Of a DNA stretch of 64,000 bases, positions 12,387 to 24,091 are shown one piece after another (position 1 is the stretch's first letter; every line of letters starts with the position of its first letter). The notes below the pieces were generated by a model. That model ran no database searches. It was not told where the DNA came from and saw only the letters and a program-made list of their open reading frames with translations. Made by a program: the position numbers and the translations under genes. The stretch comes from Pascua guehoae (Eukaryota; Basidiomycota; Tremellomycetes; Trichosporonales; Trichosporonaceae), in NCBI GenBank assembly GCA_001600415.1, contig BCJX01000025.1, forward strand, positions 123,581 to 187,580, written 5' to 3'.

Positions 12387-15300
12387 CTACCACTTGCGGC
12401 CCATTGCGCCGCGCTGGCCCGGCTGTACTCCGCCCCCAACGCCTCCACCCCCACTCACTCCGCCGACGCCGCTCACGCCGCCATACCCGGCAGGCGGGTA
12501 CTGGCCGGGCGAGTAGTATGTGCTGGGATCGTACCCCATGTTCTGGTAGTCGACTCCGGGGTTGACGCCGCCGCCGACACCGCCGTTGACATTGGCGTTC
12601 GGAAAGCGCGAGCCGCCACCACCGGCGCCACCGCCGCGCCCGGGGCCGCCGGCCATTTGCGTCCCAAAGCCAGTGTGGCCGTACCCGCCGACATGGCCGT
12701 ACAGCGGTGCACTCTGGCGGTACTGGCCTGGGTAGCCATTGAACGCGGCGCCCGCGCTTTGGTAGCCACTGCCGCCACCCTGGCCGTAACGGTAGTCGTT
12801 CGAGTACGGGACACCGACGCCGCCGCTCACTGCGCCGTCCTTGCCGGCCGCGGGCGTATAGGGCTGCTGCATCGCACCGCCTTTTTGTTCGAGACCGCCC
12901 TTGCCCGCGTAGCCGTAGCCAGGAGTTGCCATCGACGTCCCAAACGACGACGCCCACAAGCCTTGTTGGAAGCCGTTCGTGCCGCCCGTGCCTGCCCCGT
13001 TGCGGCCCATCAGGCTGCCATACTGCATGCCCATTCCGCCGTCGGGACTCGCGCCACCAGACCCCATGGGGTACTGGAACCCGCCTGCACTGAGGTTTGA
13101 CCGCATGGAAAACGCAGATGCACCAGGCTGGTTGAGCGGGTACGATGTCGTCTTGACACCCTGATTACTCGACTGGTCCGACGAGACGGATGGTGGTGCG
13201 TTCAGAGACGGGTACAGCGGGGTCTCTGGCTGGCTCGGTGCCGACACCTGGGGAGCTGGCGCCGCCGTCGCCCGCGAATCTCCACTCTGTTCCCACACAC
13301 TCTTGAGGTGCTCGTGCTGAGGCGCCGCGCGCGCAGGGGATGTCACAGGGTACGCCAGCGCGGATTTGGCCCACGGGCCCTGCGTCGCGTTTGGTGAAGT
13401 CGCATTGTGGCGAACAGCCGGCGCGCTAGACGGAGGCGGTGTTCCAGGCTTCTGGTTGGTTAGTTGGGTCTTCCAAGGCTCATTTCAATTGCGGTGCACT
13501 CACCTCAACCTGTTCCGCCGCCTTTGCCGTCGTCGCCTTGTCATCGGCCTCAATGTGCTCGAGACTCATCTTGTTGACCTCGTCAAGCAGGCTGTCACCG
13601 TCAAGTTCACTCGAGACCATGAACCGCACCCCCGGCTTGCTGTCGGTGCTAATACGGGCAGCCAGGCCGGTTGACACGGCACCGTCATGGTCGAGGAAGC
13701 GGCGCTCCCGTTCCGCCTTGGGCGGCTTGGGCGGGACTACCACAGCTGGGGCCGCAGCCGTGACCGGATGCAGAGATGTTTCGGTGGTCTGTGTCAACTC
13801 AGCCTCGGAGTTGAACGCGCTAAGCTTGGGAGGCTCGGGCACCGCGCGTGACTCGGTTGTAGCTCGGCGCTTGGACTTGTGCTGGAACATGACAAGTGTC
13901 CTGGGCGAGATGCTAACAATAGGACCCGTGTCCACATGCTTGCCAAACCGCCGTCCAATGGGCTGTGGAAGGAGAAGGTCGGCGACAGTGAGTGCGGGGA
14001 AGTAGTCGAGGGGCGGGTCAAAGCTCAGACTCCACCCCTTGGGGGCGGGCGCACGCGGACCGTCCGCCATCCTCAGGCGCGCACGAGGAATAGGACCAAG
14101 CGACCGCGGCGTTGTCTTTGGGAGCTTGACAGTGTAGAGCCTCCACGCTGGAGGAGGTGAGCGCGGTGGCTCTGTCTGGGTCGCGTCAAAATATTCGGGA
14201 GGCAGGTGCGCAAGCTTTGGAACACGAGGCTTCTTGTCCTGCTTGGGTGCTGGTGCTGGTACAGCAGCAGCCTCGGCGGCAGGAACAGGTGCTTGTGTAG
14301 TCGCTGCTGGTGCCGAGCGTGTCGGAGCCGGAGGCGCAGATGGGGCCGACGGCACTGAAGGAACCGACTTTGGGGTTTCCGCCGAGCTGCCCTCACCGTC
14401 GTCCGCTGGTGGTGTCGAGCGAGCCTTTGCCATGGCAGCCTGAAGGCGGGCAAGCATTGCGTCGAAGTTTGCCTCCTTCTTCATCATGTACTGTGGCAGC
14501 GGCGCTGCGATATCGGGCACCGAGGACTGCTCTGGAATGGCAGATTTGGGCTTCAGCGATGCAGACGAGCCCGATCCCGAGTCGGCAGTCGGTGGCGTGA
14601 CGTGAGGAGGGAGTTCGCGCTGTGGTCCTGGCGCCGCTGTCGACCCCATCCGACCTTGAGTGGGCCCAGATACATCACGCATAAGGTTGCGTGAAGGGTC
14701 ACGAGGGCCGCGGCGCGACTCGCGCGGTGGTGCATCTGGTCGAGGCTGGTCAATACTTGGCCGGCGGGCATCAAAACTTGGCCGGCGCCCTTGTTCAGCA
14801 CTTGGGCGACGAGGCCTTCCAAGCCCAGGAGGAGGTGGGGGAGGGAGAGGTCCAGTTCGCCGCCATGTAGGCGCCAAGTCTGCAGGGCGTTCATGGTTTG
14901 CTGTGGGAGGCTCTGCTCCGGGTTCTGGACGGGGCGGGCGCGGTGCAATGGTCACTTGCGGCGGGACAGGCTTGCCAAGCCCAGGCGGAGGAGGTGGCAC
15001 AGCTTTGGACAGACCAGGAGGGGGAGGAGGGACAGTCGCAGATGTTGGCGGTGCAGCCACAGGCGCCGGAGCGGGAGCTGGTTTGGGTTTGTCACCGAAC
15101 CGCTCTGCAAGCTCACGAGCCTTCTTGCGCGCGCGCTCTGCCGCTGCTTCGCGCTCTGCTTCCTCGGCCATTCGGCGTTGGCGCGCCTTTTCGGCTGCAG
15201 AGTGCATCTCTGCCGCCTGGACTTCACCCGCGATAGGCACTGTTCCGGCTGCAGAGGGAGCTGGGGCTGGAGCTGGAGCAGAGGCCGGCGTGGCGGCAGC

Positions 15301-17210
15301 GACAGGCGCGGTAGGGGCTGGGGCTGGCGGCAGCGCACCGGTGGAGTGGATCGGTGACGTGCGTGGGGGAGGTTGTAAAGGAGGTGCACGGGGAGGTTGG
15401 GCTGAAGGAAGGGGACGGGACGGTGGGTGTGAGCCACCAACTGGGTGAGAATCACGGCGTTCGCGCTGCTCGCGATGCGGAGGGAAGTCGCGCTGCTCGT
15501 TAGGCTGCGTACGCCAGGACGGGCGAGACGCCGCTTGTCCACTTGGTGCCGCACTCTGGGCCATATGCGGGGGCAGCATCCTGTTCGAGTCGGCCAGGTG
15601 TGGTGGGAGGGGTCGGTCATGTCCACCTGCGTGGGGTGGAGCCTCACGGGACATGAGCCTCGTCGGCTGTTGTTGCTGTTGTTGCTGAGCTGCTGCTGCT
15701 TGGCGCTGTGTGGGTTCCAGACGGTTGGATGATGCGTTGAACAGCACACGGCCAGAGTCGACGCGGCCGGGTGGTGCGCCTGAACGTGAAGGCGACGCCG
15801 CTCGACGCGGCCAGCTGCGGTCAAAGTCGTCGGCAAAGCGGTCCGACTTGGAAACGGGCTGGTCTTCGGATGGCTTGGAATCGTCCTTTGAACCAAAGGT
15901 GCGCCCATCGCCAAAGTCGATCGCCTCATCATCGTCGTCTTCCTCCTGGAGACAAGTTAGCCAGCTACTCGATTGAGGGAAACAGGCAACGTACATCCCA
16001 GCGGTGTGCGTTTGGTTCCAGATGTGTAAACTCGTTCAAACCAGCGAGAATGGCTTGGTTGTGGGCAGCCTCTGCCTGAGCGACTGCCTGCGCGCTGAGC
16101 ATAGCCTGGCGCTTACCTTGACATTGTCAGCATGGTCACCAAATGATCAGCACGCGACCTACCCTCAGCAACCTCCTTTGCAGTCGGAAAGTCTCGAGAC
16201 AATCCAGGACCCATTCTCCGGCCGTCGTGCCCAACGGAGCCCCACGCCCGGCGACCTCCGCCTCCGAGCCCTTGTCCAGAGCCCATAGCAACGTTTGGGA
16301 AGCCGTGGCTGCGAGTCGGCGCGGGGTGCTGAAGAGGCATGGATGTCGACTCGGGGGGAGGAAGGGCGGGCTTGGCCCAAGGCGACGTCGCGCTCGTACC
16401 AGAGGCTGACGCGCCAGGAGGCTTGGGTGACGTGCTCGGTTTGGAAGAGGGAACAGTCGTGAGCTTTGTCGAGAGGAGTTTGGATGTGGACTGGGTTGGG
16501 GCAGCGACTGCGGTAGGGCGCACTGGAGGCCGTCAGCAACACGCATGGCGCACGGGCCACCCCCGTCTCCTTCATTCAGACATACCCTGCTTTGTCGGTG
16601 CAGGCACTGGGCTGGCGGCCTTGCTGAGAAACTCCTTGTTGACGCTAACAGAGCTAAACTTCTTCTTCGTCGCAGTCGCCGTCTGAGGCGGCGTCGACGT
16701 CCGCGACGACGGAGTCGGAACGCGCCCCATGACCGCAGATGCAACTGTAGGCGGCACCGCTGCTGTCGCCGTCGGTGATCCACCGTTCGTGGCATGTCCT
16801 TCCCTGACCTTGTTATCGGCCTTTGATTCCGTCTTGGCAGCGGTCGCTCCGCCCGTCTCCGCCGCTTCCGGTGCCGAAGAGCTCTCTTCCGGCGCCGTGA
16901 CGTTGACCGTCACGGTTGTCGCTGAGCTCACGCCAGCGCCACTCTGTTCTCCGTCCGCCGCCCCCGCCACGCTACCATCCCCATTACTCTCCTTCTCTGA
17001 TGCTGGCGCGGGTGCCGGGGACGGCCGACCGCTGGGGTTTGGGGAACTGCTCGACCCGCCGTTAGGTGTTGCCGATGCGGCCGCCACGCTGCTCGGCGCA
17101 GGGACGGCCACACCTGCGTCGCCGCCGTCGCTCACAGGCGCAGCTGTGGGCTCTGTGATTTCACTGGTCGGTCGTTGGATGACATTGGTTTCAGGGGGCG
17201 AAGTGCTCAT
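12387..17210 (-). CDS. Large low-complexity protein, five exons
   Basis: Exons on the minus strand are 17210-16586, 16522-16163, 16116-15995, 15945-13504 and 13451-12387. The four introns are 63, 46, 49 and 52 nt and phases agree at every join, giving 1537 residues. The protein is mostly disordered. It is Ser/Thr/Ala/Gly-rich at the N terminus, followed by a compact conserved-looking motif (KKKFSSVSVNKEFL, about residue 190), then an acidic EEDDDDEAIDFGDGR stretch, a Pro/Ala-rich middle with a charged helix (ARQRRMAEEAEREAAAERAR), and a Gly/Tyr/Gln-rich C terminus ending GAMGRKW. Two similar PWAK motifs (SPWAKPAL and GPWAKSAL) lie far apart. The composition resembles RNA-granule or scaffold proteins, but I cannot name a family. 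The gene is well supported; its function is unknown. Confidence 0.8.
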
Positions 17211-18496
17211 GCTGGGCTCCTGGTATGGTTAGCGATGGGTGTTGTGAGAGTGTAGCCGAGGGGCCGCGCTGTGTGTTCTTCTGACAACACTAGTTGCACG
17301 AAATGCACAGCAGCTGGTCCGAGTGGTGGGTGGCAAAGAAGATGTTGGCGTGAGTCCGAACTGGTAGGTTGTGGAGGAAGTGCGAGGACGCGGGGGTTTT
17401 GGTGGAACAGGATGTGGAACAAGGGGAAACTGGCCAAAGGGAAGACGCACATGGGGAGTCGGTCTTGGACTCGGCGCATACCACACCGCTCGGTCGGGGA
17501 CGATGATGAGAAGCGTTTGGGAGACGGTCGACGATGCGCTGGGCGAGTGGCGGGACTGTTGACGCGTTTGCAGAGTGCGTCCAAGAAGGTGCTGGGAAGA
17601 GCGGGAGAATCGGGACCGAACAAGGCGTCGAGTGGGAAGGTGGCGGGGAAGGGGTATCGGAGGAAGAAGAAGGTTGGATGAATGCGGTCAAGGAAAGAGG
17701 GAAGAGAGTCGTGGTGGCTGCCCCAGAATGTGTAATGGGGGGAAAGTGGGGTAAAAGGGGGCCTCTGCAATGAGAGGTCTTGTTGATGACGGCGATAGCG
17801 GCGCGTTGGGTTTGTTGGGTGGGTGGGGGTCGGTGGTGGTGGTGGTGATGCTCTGATGGCTCTGGTTCTGGTTCTGAGTACTGGTACTGGTACTGGGTGG
17901 TGGTTGTCGTACAGTAGGTTGTCGTTGATGTCGGAGGTCACGAGCCGTGCCTTTCCTGTGCTTGTGCGTGTCTGGGCAGACAGACTGCTCCCATGCTCTG
18001 TCTCCGCCGTAGAATGCATCCATCCAGCCAGGCAGGCAGGCAGGCAGGCAGCGTCCTACCGTAGCTCCGCCACTACTGCCACTGGCCCTGGCTGGCTGGC
18101 TGCAGCTGGCTGGCTGCAGCTGGCTGGCATTCTGGCTGGCTGCAGCAGGCACGCGCGGTATGCCGCCCTGGCTGCAGTGTGGCATCTGGCATCTGGCTGG
18201 CTGCAGAATGAATGACGGCCTTGCAGGAACAGGGCTAGCAGCCTGGGTGACGACGGCATTAACCCATATATCCCCGAATGTGGCACTCAGCCTTGTCTCT
18301 TGGCCTGCCCGGCCTGTCTGGCTGCCTGCGGCCTGGGTGGGCGGCCGTTGGCGGGGGGGTCCAGTGGCCAGTAGTGGATCAACCACTGAGATCACGAGTG
18401 TTGCACCTCGCTCGCTGCTCGCTGCTCGCTACTGCCAACTTCGACGCCTCGACTTGCACACCCCAGCCGACTAGCCGACTCGCCGTCCAACCCACC
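17211..18496. promoter_or_regulatory. Divergent promoter region between low-complexity gene and complex I subunit gene
   Basis: Both flanking genes start away from this segment, so it should hold both promoters. It contains a GGCA tetranucleotide run at about 18028-18050 and a 14-mer repeat (CTGGCTGGCTGCAG, three to four copies, about 18088-18150). No TATA box close to either start is obvious. Long open frames here are composed of skewed codons and I do not accept them. Confidence 0.45.
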
Positions 18497-20332
18497 ATGG
18501 CAGCCAGGTCCTCGCTCTCCGCGCTCCGCGGCGGACTCCGTGTCGCAACCCGCACCGCTCCCCGTCCCGCTGCCGTCCGCTCGCTCGCGACTTCGGCCGC
18601 CCTCCGCCAGGGTGCGTAGTTGGTGGTCCGATACGCCGAGATGGGACGCGCTCGGCCATGACGGACATGACTCTAGCGACGCCGCATTGTCGGTTGTGCC
18701 CATGCCATGGACATGTCATGCCATGGTCTGGACGCTTCCTGTCATGGTCATGTCGGACACGCCCGACTTGCATGCTTTCACATTCGACAGAGCTGACCCC
18801 CTCCAGCCCAGCCATCGACGCCGCCCTTCTCCGAGCCCGTTGGCGTCAACCCCGCAGACGTGATCAAGCCCGTCACCACGGCCCTTCACGACTACGGCCA
18901 GTACATCACCACCTGCATGCCCAAATACATTCAGCAGTTCTCCGTCTACAAGGACGAGCTCACCCTCTACGTTCCTCCTCAGGCAATCATCCCCGTCCTT
19001 ACCTTCCTCCGCGACCACACCCAGTGCCAGTTCAAGCAGGTCGTTGACATTACCGCCGTTGACTACCCCACCCGCGAGAAGCGCTTCGAGGTGGGTTTCG
19101 TGTAGAAGGAGTGCTGGGCGGGAAGCAGGAGGAGGAGAGGGAAGGGACATGGTGCCGCAATGTTGTTGTGTCAATTGCGCGTGCAGCAGCATGGCGCGCA
19201 AAGACAGAGTGACCGTGAGCTTCGTGCTAACGTTGCAGGTCGTCTACAACCTCCTCTCGGTCGCACACCAGTCGCGCATTCGTGTCAAGACATATGCCGA
19301 CGAGGTCAGCCCTGTCCCCTCCGCGGTCGAGGTCTTCCAGGGTGCCAACTGGTACGAGCGTGAAGTTTGGGACATGTACGGTGTCTTCTTTGCAGGCCAC
19401 CCAGACCTGTGAGTATCGAGCACCGGTTTGGATGAGTTGGGTTAGAGATGAACAGCGAGAGAGGCTGGGAACATCGAGGAGACGCTGGAGACGCGAACCA
19501 GGTTGGGGGCGCGTTCCAAGTTGTGGTGGGCAAGAAGAGAATGACTGGGGCGATCGCAAGACAGATTTTGAGGAGAGCACCGTGACCAGGAAAAGCGAGT
19601 TTGATGCTAACACGCAGTCGTCGTATCCTTACCGACTACGGTGAGCTGAGATCAGCCAGCCTATCAACAGGACGCTGAGCGCGTGGACGAGACTGGGAAC
19701 TAACGGGCAGGTTTCGAGGGCCACCCTCTGAGGAAAGACTTCCCTCTGACGGTGCGTGTGTGCGGCTGCAGCGACTGGGATGGTGCAAGGGGGCCGAAGT
19801 TGTGAAGAGGGGTACATCGCAGCTCGAGTGTGGACGCGTGCTGTCCATCACGTTGTCTCTCACTGGCCGCCTCCAGATCTGCACGGCGATGTTTGTTTGA
19901 GGGATCTCCGCTGACAGGCTCAGGGTTACTCGGAAGTCCGCTACGACGAGGTGAAGAAGCGCGTGGTGTACGAGCCCCTGCAGCTCACCCAGGCGTTCCG
20001 CAACTTTGCCGACGGCGCGTCGCCCTGGGAGCAGGTCGGTTCGGGCAAGGACTCTACCCCCGAGGTGAGTAACTGGTGACGCGAGGATGGAGGATGGTCT
20101 GGGTGTACTAGCCTGTCGAGGCGGGCCGAAGAGTTCAGCCGGGTAGCTTGTCCACTCGCAACTGTCACCTGCCACTCGAGTGTCTAGAGCCGGTTGTGGG
20201 TGATGGCAATCAAACTCGTACAGGAAGATGTGCACTCCAGACCGTCCTGTCCCTGGCAATTGTGCGACATGGCTAACGGCGCAGAGCTTCAAGATCCCCC
20301 CGCCGCCCCCGCCTGCGGAGGAGAAGAAGTAG
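18497..20332 (+). CDS. NADH:ubiquinone oxidoreductase 30-kDa subunit (complex I, NDUFS3/NuoC type), mitochondrial
   Basis: Seven exons: 18497-18611, 18807-19090, 19239-19408, 19618-19640, 19711-19751, 19924-20064 and 20285-20332. All phases agree and total 273 residues, typical for the family. Residues 1-38 form an Arg/Ser/Ala-rich mitochondrial presequence ([19 protein letters not shown]). The family signature is complete: [19 protein letters not shown], then [20 protein letters not shown] across three small exons of 23-41 nt. The C terminus is [13 protein letters not shown]. The protein is part of the peripheral arm of respiratory complex I near the quinone site. Its presence shows the fungus has a proton-pumping complex I. 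The six introns range from 70 to 220 nt, longer than those of the replication gene at 37.7 kb. Confidence 0.97.
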
Positions 20333-21736
20333 GAATAGAAATGCGCATGCATGGGCTAGCGATCGGCGGGGCTGTGGTATTAAGGCCTCGCAGAGTGATT
20401 GGGCAGCTGTCGAAGCTACGTTGACAGTGGGGAACCACAGCAGTGTTGGGAACGACTAGGCGTACCCCAGGCTGCCGAAGGGGTCATCCCAGCAGAGGCG
20501 AAGAGATGTAAGCCTCGGCATCCCCCCGCCCATCACGAACCTTGTGTCAGATTCTGTACTGAAATGAGCGTTCCGCATCTGTCCGTTTTGACACCCTGTG
20601 CACTGTACGTACAGTACACATTCTAGTGCCTGTGCTACCTCAAACTGAAACAGATTTCAGTGCGAATGACTCGAGTGCTTACAATCGAGGAATCAAGGAC
20701 CCCCAAGTCTGTGTCCACGGCAGCATTTCGCGTGCCCCCAGATTAGCCTTGGTCGGTACACTGTCCCGCTTCGAGCGGACTTGTTCACATACCCATGATT
20801 GGACAGACGTCGCGACAGATACAGTCGAGTCAAGTTGCACTGTGGACGACAAGACGTCCAGGTGTGTCCGGAAACTTGTGAGACTGCCACATTGAGCGTG
20901 GGAGCACGCATACGCAAGGAAAGCAGGGTACAGCGAGGGGACATCCTGCTTTCAACGAGGAGGGAACACCAGTGTGGTCGCGTGCCGTATTGTTTAGGGG
21001 GTAGAGCGTCGATGCGCATCTTTGCCGGCCCGAGCTGGACGTTGGAGCCTCATGACTTTCCCGATGCCTGGAGCTCCCCTGCTTGCTTGACGCCAGCATT
21101 CGACAGTGGGCAACATTATAATCTGCCGCGCATGGGGTGGCACCTGGTTGTCTACCGGAATTCCGCACACAGTTATCCGTCTCCTTCGGAAGGTGACGAT
21201 GCCGGGAACGGTTGTTGGACGAACGCTTGTGCCACTGGATGTTGAAGCTGTTCGCGCACTTGTGGCAATCTCAATGCTTTCCGCGCCCGTGGGCAGTGTC
21301 TGACGATTTAGACAATGTCCAATCTCCCATCGCCTCCCACTGTCAATTCAGCAACATCCTGCGTCCTGATGTAGCTCGCACATTATATCGGTAAATTATG
21401 TGTGATAGCATGGAACAGTCTCGATCGAGGGTGCCCTCTCGAGTATGTCTCCTTTGTCAGAATGCCAGGGAGTAGACAAACGATGCGTTCAAAGGCCGTC
21501 CAAAGTCGGTCATTACCACGTCTATGACGGGGACGAAACAGATCTCCTCGGCCAGAGTCTGGAAATTGTGCGGAGGTGCTCTCCATGGGTTTGTACAGTG
21601 GAAGCCATATCATAACAGCGAATGGAATCATTGAAAGCTTTACAGACATCATTCACCAAATATCACCGCTTGGATACCACAATGGACCTGTTCCATTCCG
21701 CACTGCACACTCGTCCGCCATCGCCCGTCTCTCAAA
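20333..21736. other. Tail-to-tail intergenic region, no gene seen
   Basis: About 1.4 kb between the 3' end of the complex I gene and the 3' end of the lectin gene. It has GTACGTACAGTAC near 20605-20618. Open frames are short, without splice-consistent extension or recognisable protein features. Confidence 0.4.
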
Positions 21737-22521
21737 CTACCTCAACACAGCAGTCCACAACTGGTTCGGATTTTTCTCTCCCCAATCCCCACACTGCCAC
21801 ACCTGTACGATCCCCGCGCAGAGGTCCCCATCACGGAGGTCGAGGCACACGACTCGGGAATCAGTCTAGTCGCAACAGGGTACTTACGGCCCAGCCCGTC
21901 GTCGTCGTCGGGGAAGCGGCTGATTGGAATGTACGTGTTGTGGCCCATGCGCGAGGGGTACCAGCTCACGACTGAGGGGGGGGAGAGGACAGCCTGCCCG
22001 CCGTTGTGTGGGGGTTCGCTTGCGGCTGGGAAAGAGTTAGCCAAACACGGCCCGGTGAGTGATACCGTATACAGTAGTGGGGGAGTAAAAATGGGAGGCG
22101 AAACTACCCTCGCCTAGGCCCCAGACTCACGAGCAAGCACCAGGTCACTGGGAGCGACGGGACGCAGCTCGGCGGCGTCAGAGTACCCCAGAGGCCAGAA
22201 CCATTTCCACGCCTGGCCCTCCGAGCCATCACACCTTTGCCTGCGTGTCAGTGGGAAAGGGCAGGGAGACAGAGGACAGCGTACGTACACGGTGGCCGGG
22301 GACCCCAGAGTATCAATGTCGGCGATACTCAGGCAATAGTCTATGTTACCGTTGGGGTGGATGGTAAAGTTGGAGGGACACTCGTACGTGTCCAGATCGC
22401 ATACCTCGGGCCAAGGACCGGGCGGGTCGTTGATCACTGCTGCACCTGTACAGCACTCGTCGTCGGGCGAACAGGCGGTGGTGGGGGTGATGGATGCAAG
22501 TGCGAGGAGGTGGAAGAGCAT
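21737..22521 (-). CDS. Small secreted ricin-B-type (beta-trefoil) lectin, 3' end unresolved
   Basis: The likely start at 22521 opens with a signal peptide (MLFHLLALASITPTTA) before CSPDDECC. Exons read as 22521-22289, 22240-22131 and 22025-21888, with agreeing phases. They carry a ricin-B repeat: GNIDYCLSIADIDTLGS, then VQRCDGSEGQAWKW with a QxW motif. A last block, 21802-21737, encodes VWQCGDWGEKNPNQLW and stop, the typical C-terminal repeat of such lectins. However, the exon before it ends in phase 1, while this block needs phase 0, so the two do not join in frame with canonical splice sites. A C8 homopolymer at about 21975-21982 may hide a sequencing error, or the gene may be decaying. Family assignment is good; integrity is open. 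Such lectins bind extracellular sugars. Confidence 0.6.
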
Positions 22522-24010
22522 GTTGAGTATCAATGTAATCACAGAGGGTCGGAGTGAAGAGAGTGAAGAGGAGAGGGTTGAAGACGGTGGCGAGGCAATG
22601 GCAACTGTGACGATACTATATCGGTGAGACGAACTCGGGCAAGGACTGCAGACAAGGGCTGTCTTGGCGTTCAGGATATGCAGCATAACGCCAGCCGACG
22701 CACAGTTGACGTCAAGGGCGGCGACAGAGCGCCGTCTTCACAACCGCACCACCACATCGTGATCGTTACAGCTGGCAAAGCGCAATTGCAATCGAGAAGG
22801 TGATGGTGCCTTCAAACTCGAGTTTAAAGCGTCACGAGATATAGAACACAGAATTTCGTGCTGCTTTCGGGCTGCTTGTCCGTCATTGTCTGGCGGTTCA
22901 CTTGCTGGGCTCTGTATTGATTGAAACATGTACATGCGCGGCATACCATCTGTTGCACCCACCGATCTTGCCCATTGGAATAGCAAGTGAGAGATGGGGC
23001 TGATCTTGGTATTCTGGGGTACTTTGTGGAATATGCCTCGGATTCTAACCTAATTCGTGGTTCGTGCTACAACGCTGTTGGGTTGACGTGGTGATCACGA
23101 GCCTTGACGTCGTACACATGTGAAGGGGCACTTCCTCGGACTCGTGTCGGATTGTACGACGCTGTTGAGGGCTCTCGGGAGCAGTTGGGTGTCTCGTCGC
23201 TGGCTTACAGCCAGCCAAAGAAAAAAACCAGCTGACCGCGTATAAACCTCTGCAACCCTGTTAAATCAGTGACTGTGTATTTGCCTTCCTCCGTGATAGC
23301 TCTGCCACCAGTCCGATTTGTGACAATGCTCCGTTACACCGGGGTAAAAGGAAACGTGGCTAAATATTTGTTCTTTGGTCTGTGGACAGGTATCGACACG
23401 GGGCAGCAAAAATCATCATCGTATTCCGCCTTGGCGGAATACGAGAGACGGACAATTAGCAGGCAATGTCAAGCGTGCTACGTGAGGAACTGGGGTATCT
23501 AGGCTAAAGTACGACGAACGCTGATCGGGACTACGGTCTCCTGGGCTCACCGACATGCCCTCTGCCCAGCATCAACATATGTACGCACAAGCAAGTATGC
23601 ACAACCTCTGAAGATCACATTTTTGTGATCCTTGTCAAAATGTCATTCCTCTTTCCTGGCTGCAAGTCTCTCCCTACCTGGTCGCAACTGTGCCTCTCTT
23701 GTCCTTCAGGCAAGTTGTTACGCTAAAATCGTCACGACACGTAAGTCCACGAGACTCGTGCGTATCAACAACCACCTGCTTGGGCGCCGCTCGACACCTC
23801 GGCAGTCCCCAGCTCTTCGCTATGACTTGTGTCCTCTCCACACCAGCACTCTACACCCATTGCGCTCACGCGTCTGAGCGTCTGGTCCCCCTGTGCCCAT
23901 GTCGACTTCTTTCCGTCTCTGGCTTGAATACCTCTCGCTGTGCTCTGCTTCTCCTACATCGTCCTCGACTGTACACCGACCCTGGCCCGTGGTACGCATG
24001 GAGATTCACA
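22522..24010. other. Gene-poor stretch with a lectin-like relic
   Basis: Upstream of the lectin gene. Apart from the lectin-like exon relic described separately, I see no gene. The sequence has stop codons in all frames and lower GC than its surroundings. Confidence 0.4.
22866..22909 (-). pseudogene. Relic exon related to the neighbouring lectin gene
   Basis: On the minus strand this encodes PASEPPDNDGQAA preceded by a CCCAG acceptor-like sequence. The intact gene 850 bp away encodes PASEPPHNGGQAV at the start of its third exon, also after CCCAG. Most differences are at third codon positions. The surrounding frame runs into unrelated sequence, so this looks like the remains of a tandem duplicate. 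Confidence 0.45.
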
Positions 24011-24091
24011 GGCAACGTGGCGGAGTGGTTGACGCGGTTGACTCGAAATCAACTTCCTTCGGGAGCACATGTTCGAATCATGTCGTTGTCG
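24011..24091 (+). tRNA. tRNA-Ser (anticodon CGA)
   Basis: An 81-nt class II tRNA. The acceptor stem GGCAACG pairs with CGTTGTC (one G-U pair) and the discriminator is G. The anticodon stem GTTGA/TCAAC encloses the loop CTCGAAA, giving anticodon CGA (reads UCG). A long variable arm (TTCCTTCGGGAGC) and a T arm ACATG-TTCGAAT-CATGT complete the serine fold. There is no intron. A CTTTTT run at about 24100 is a suitable RNA polymerase III terminator. Confidence 0.96.

Noticed and set aside
14660..15448. Plus-strand open frame of 262 residues inside the low-complexity gene
   Set aside because: It is the antisense shadow of Pro/Ala-rich codons; Gly/Arg-rich composition without a start context.
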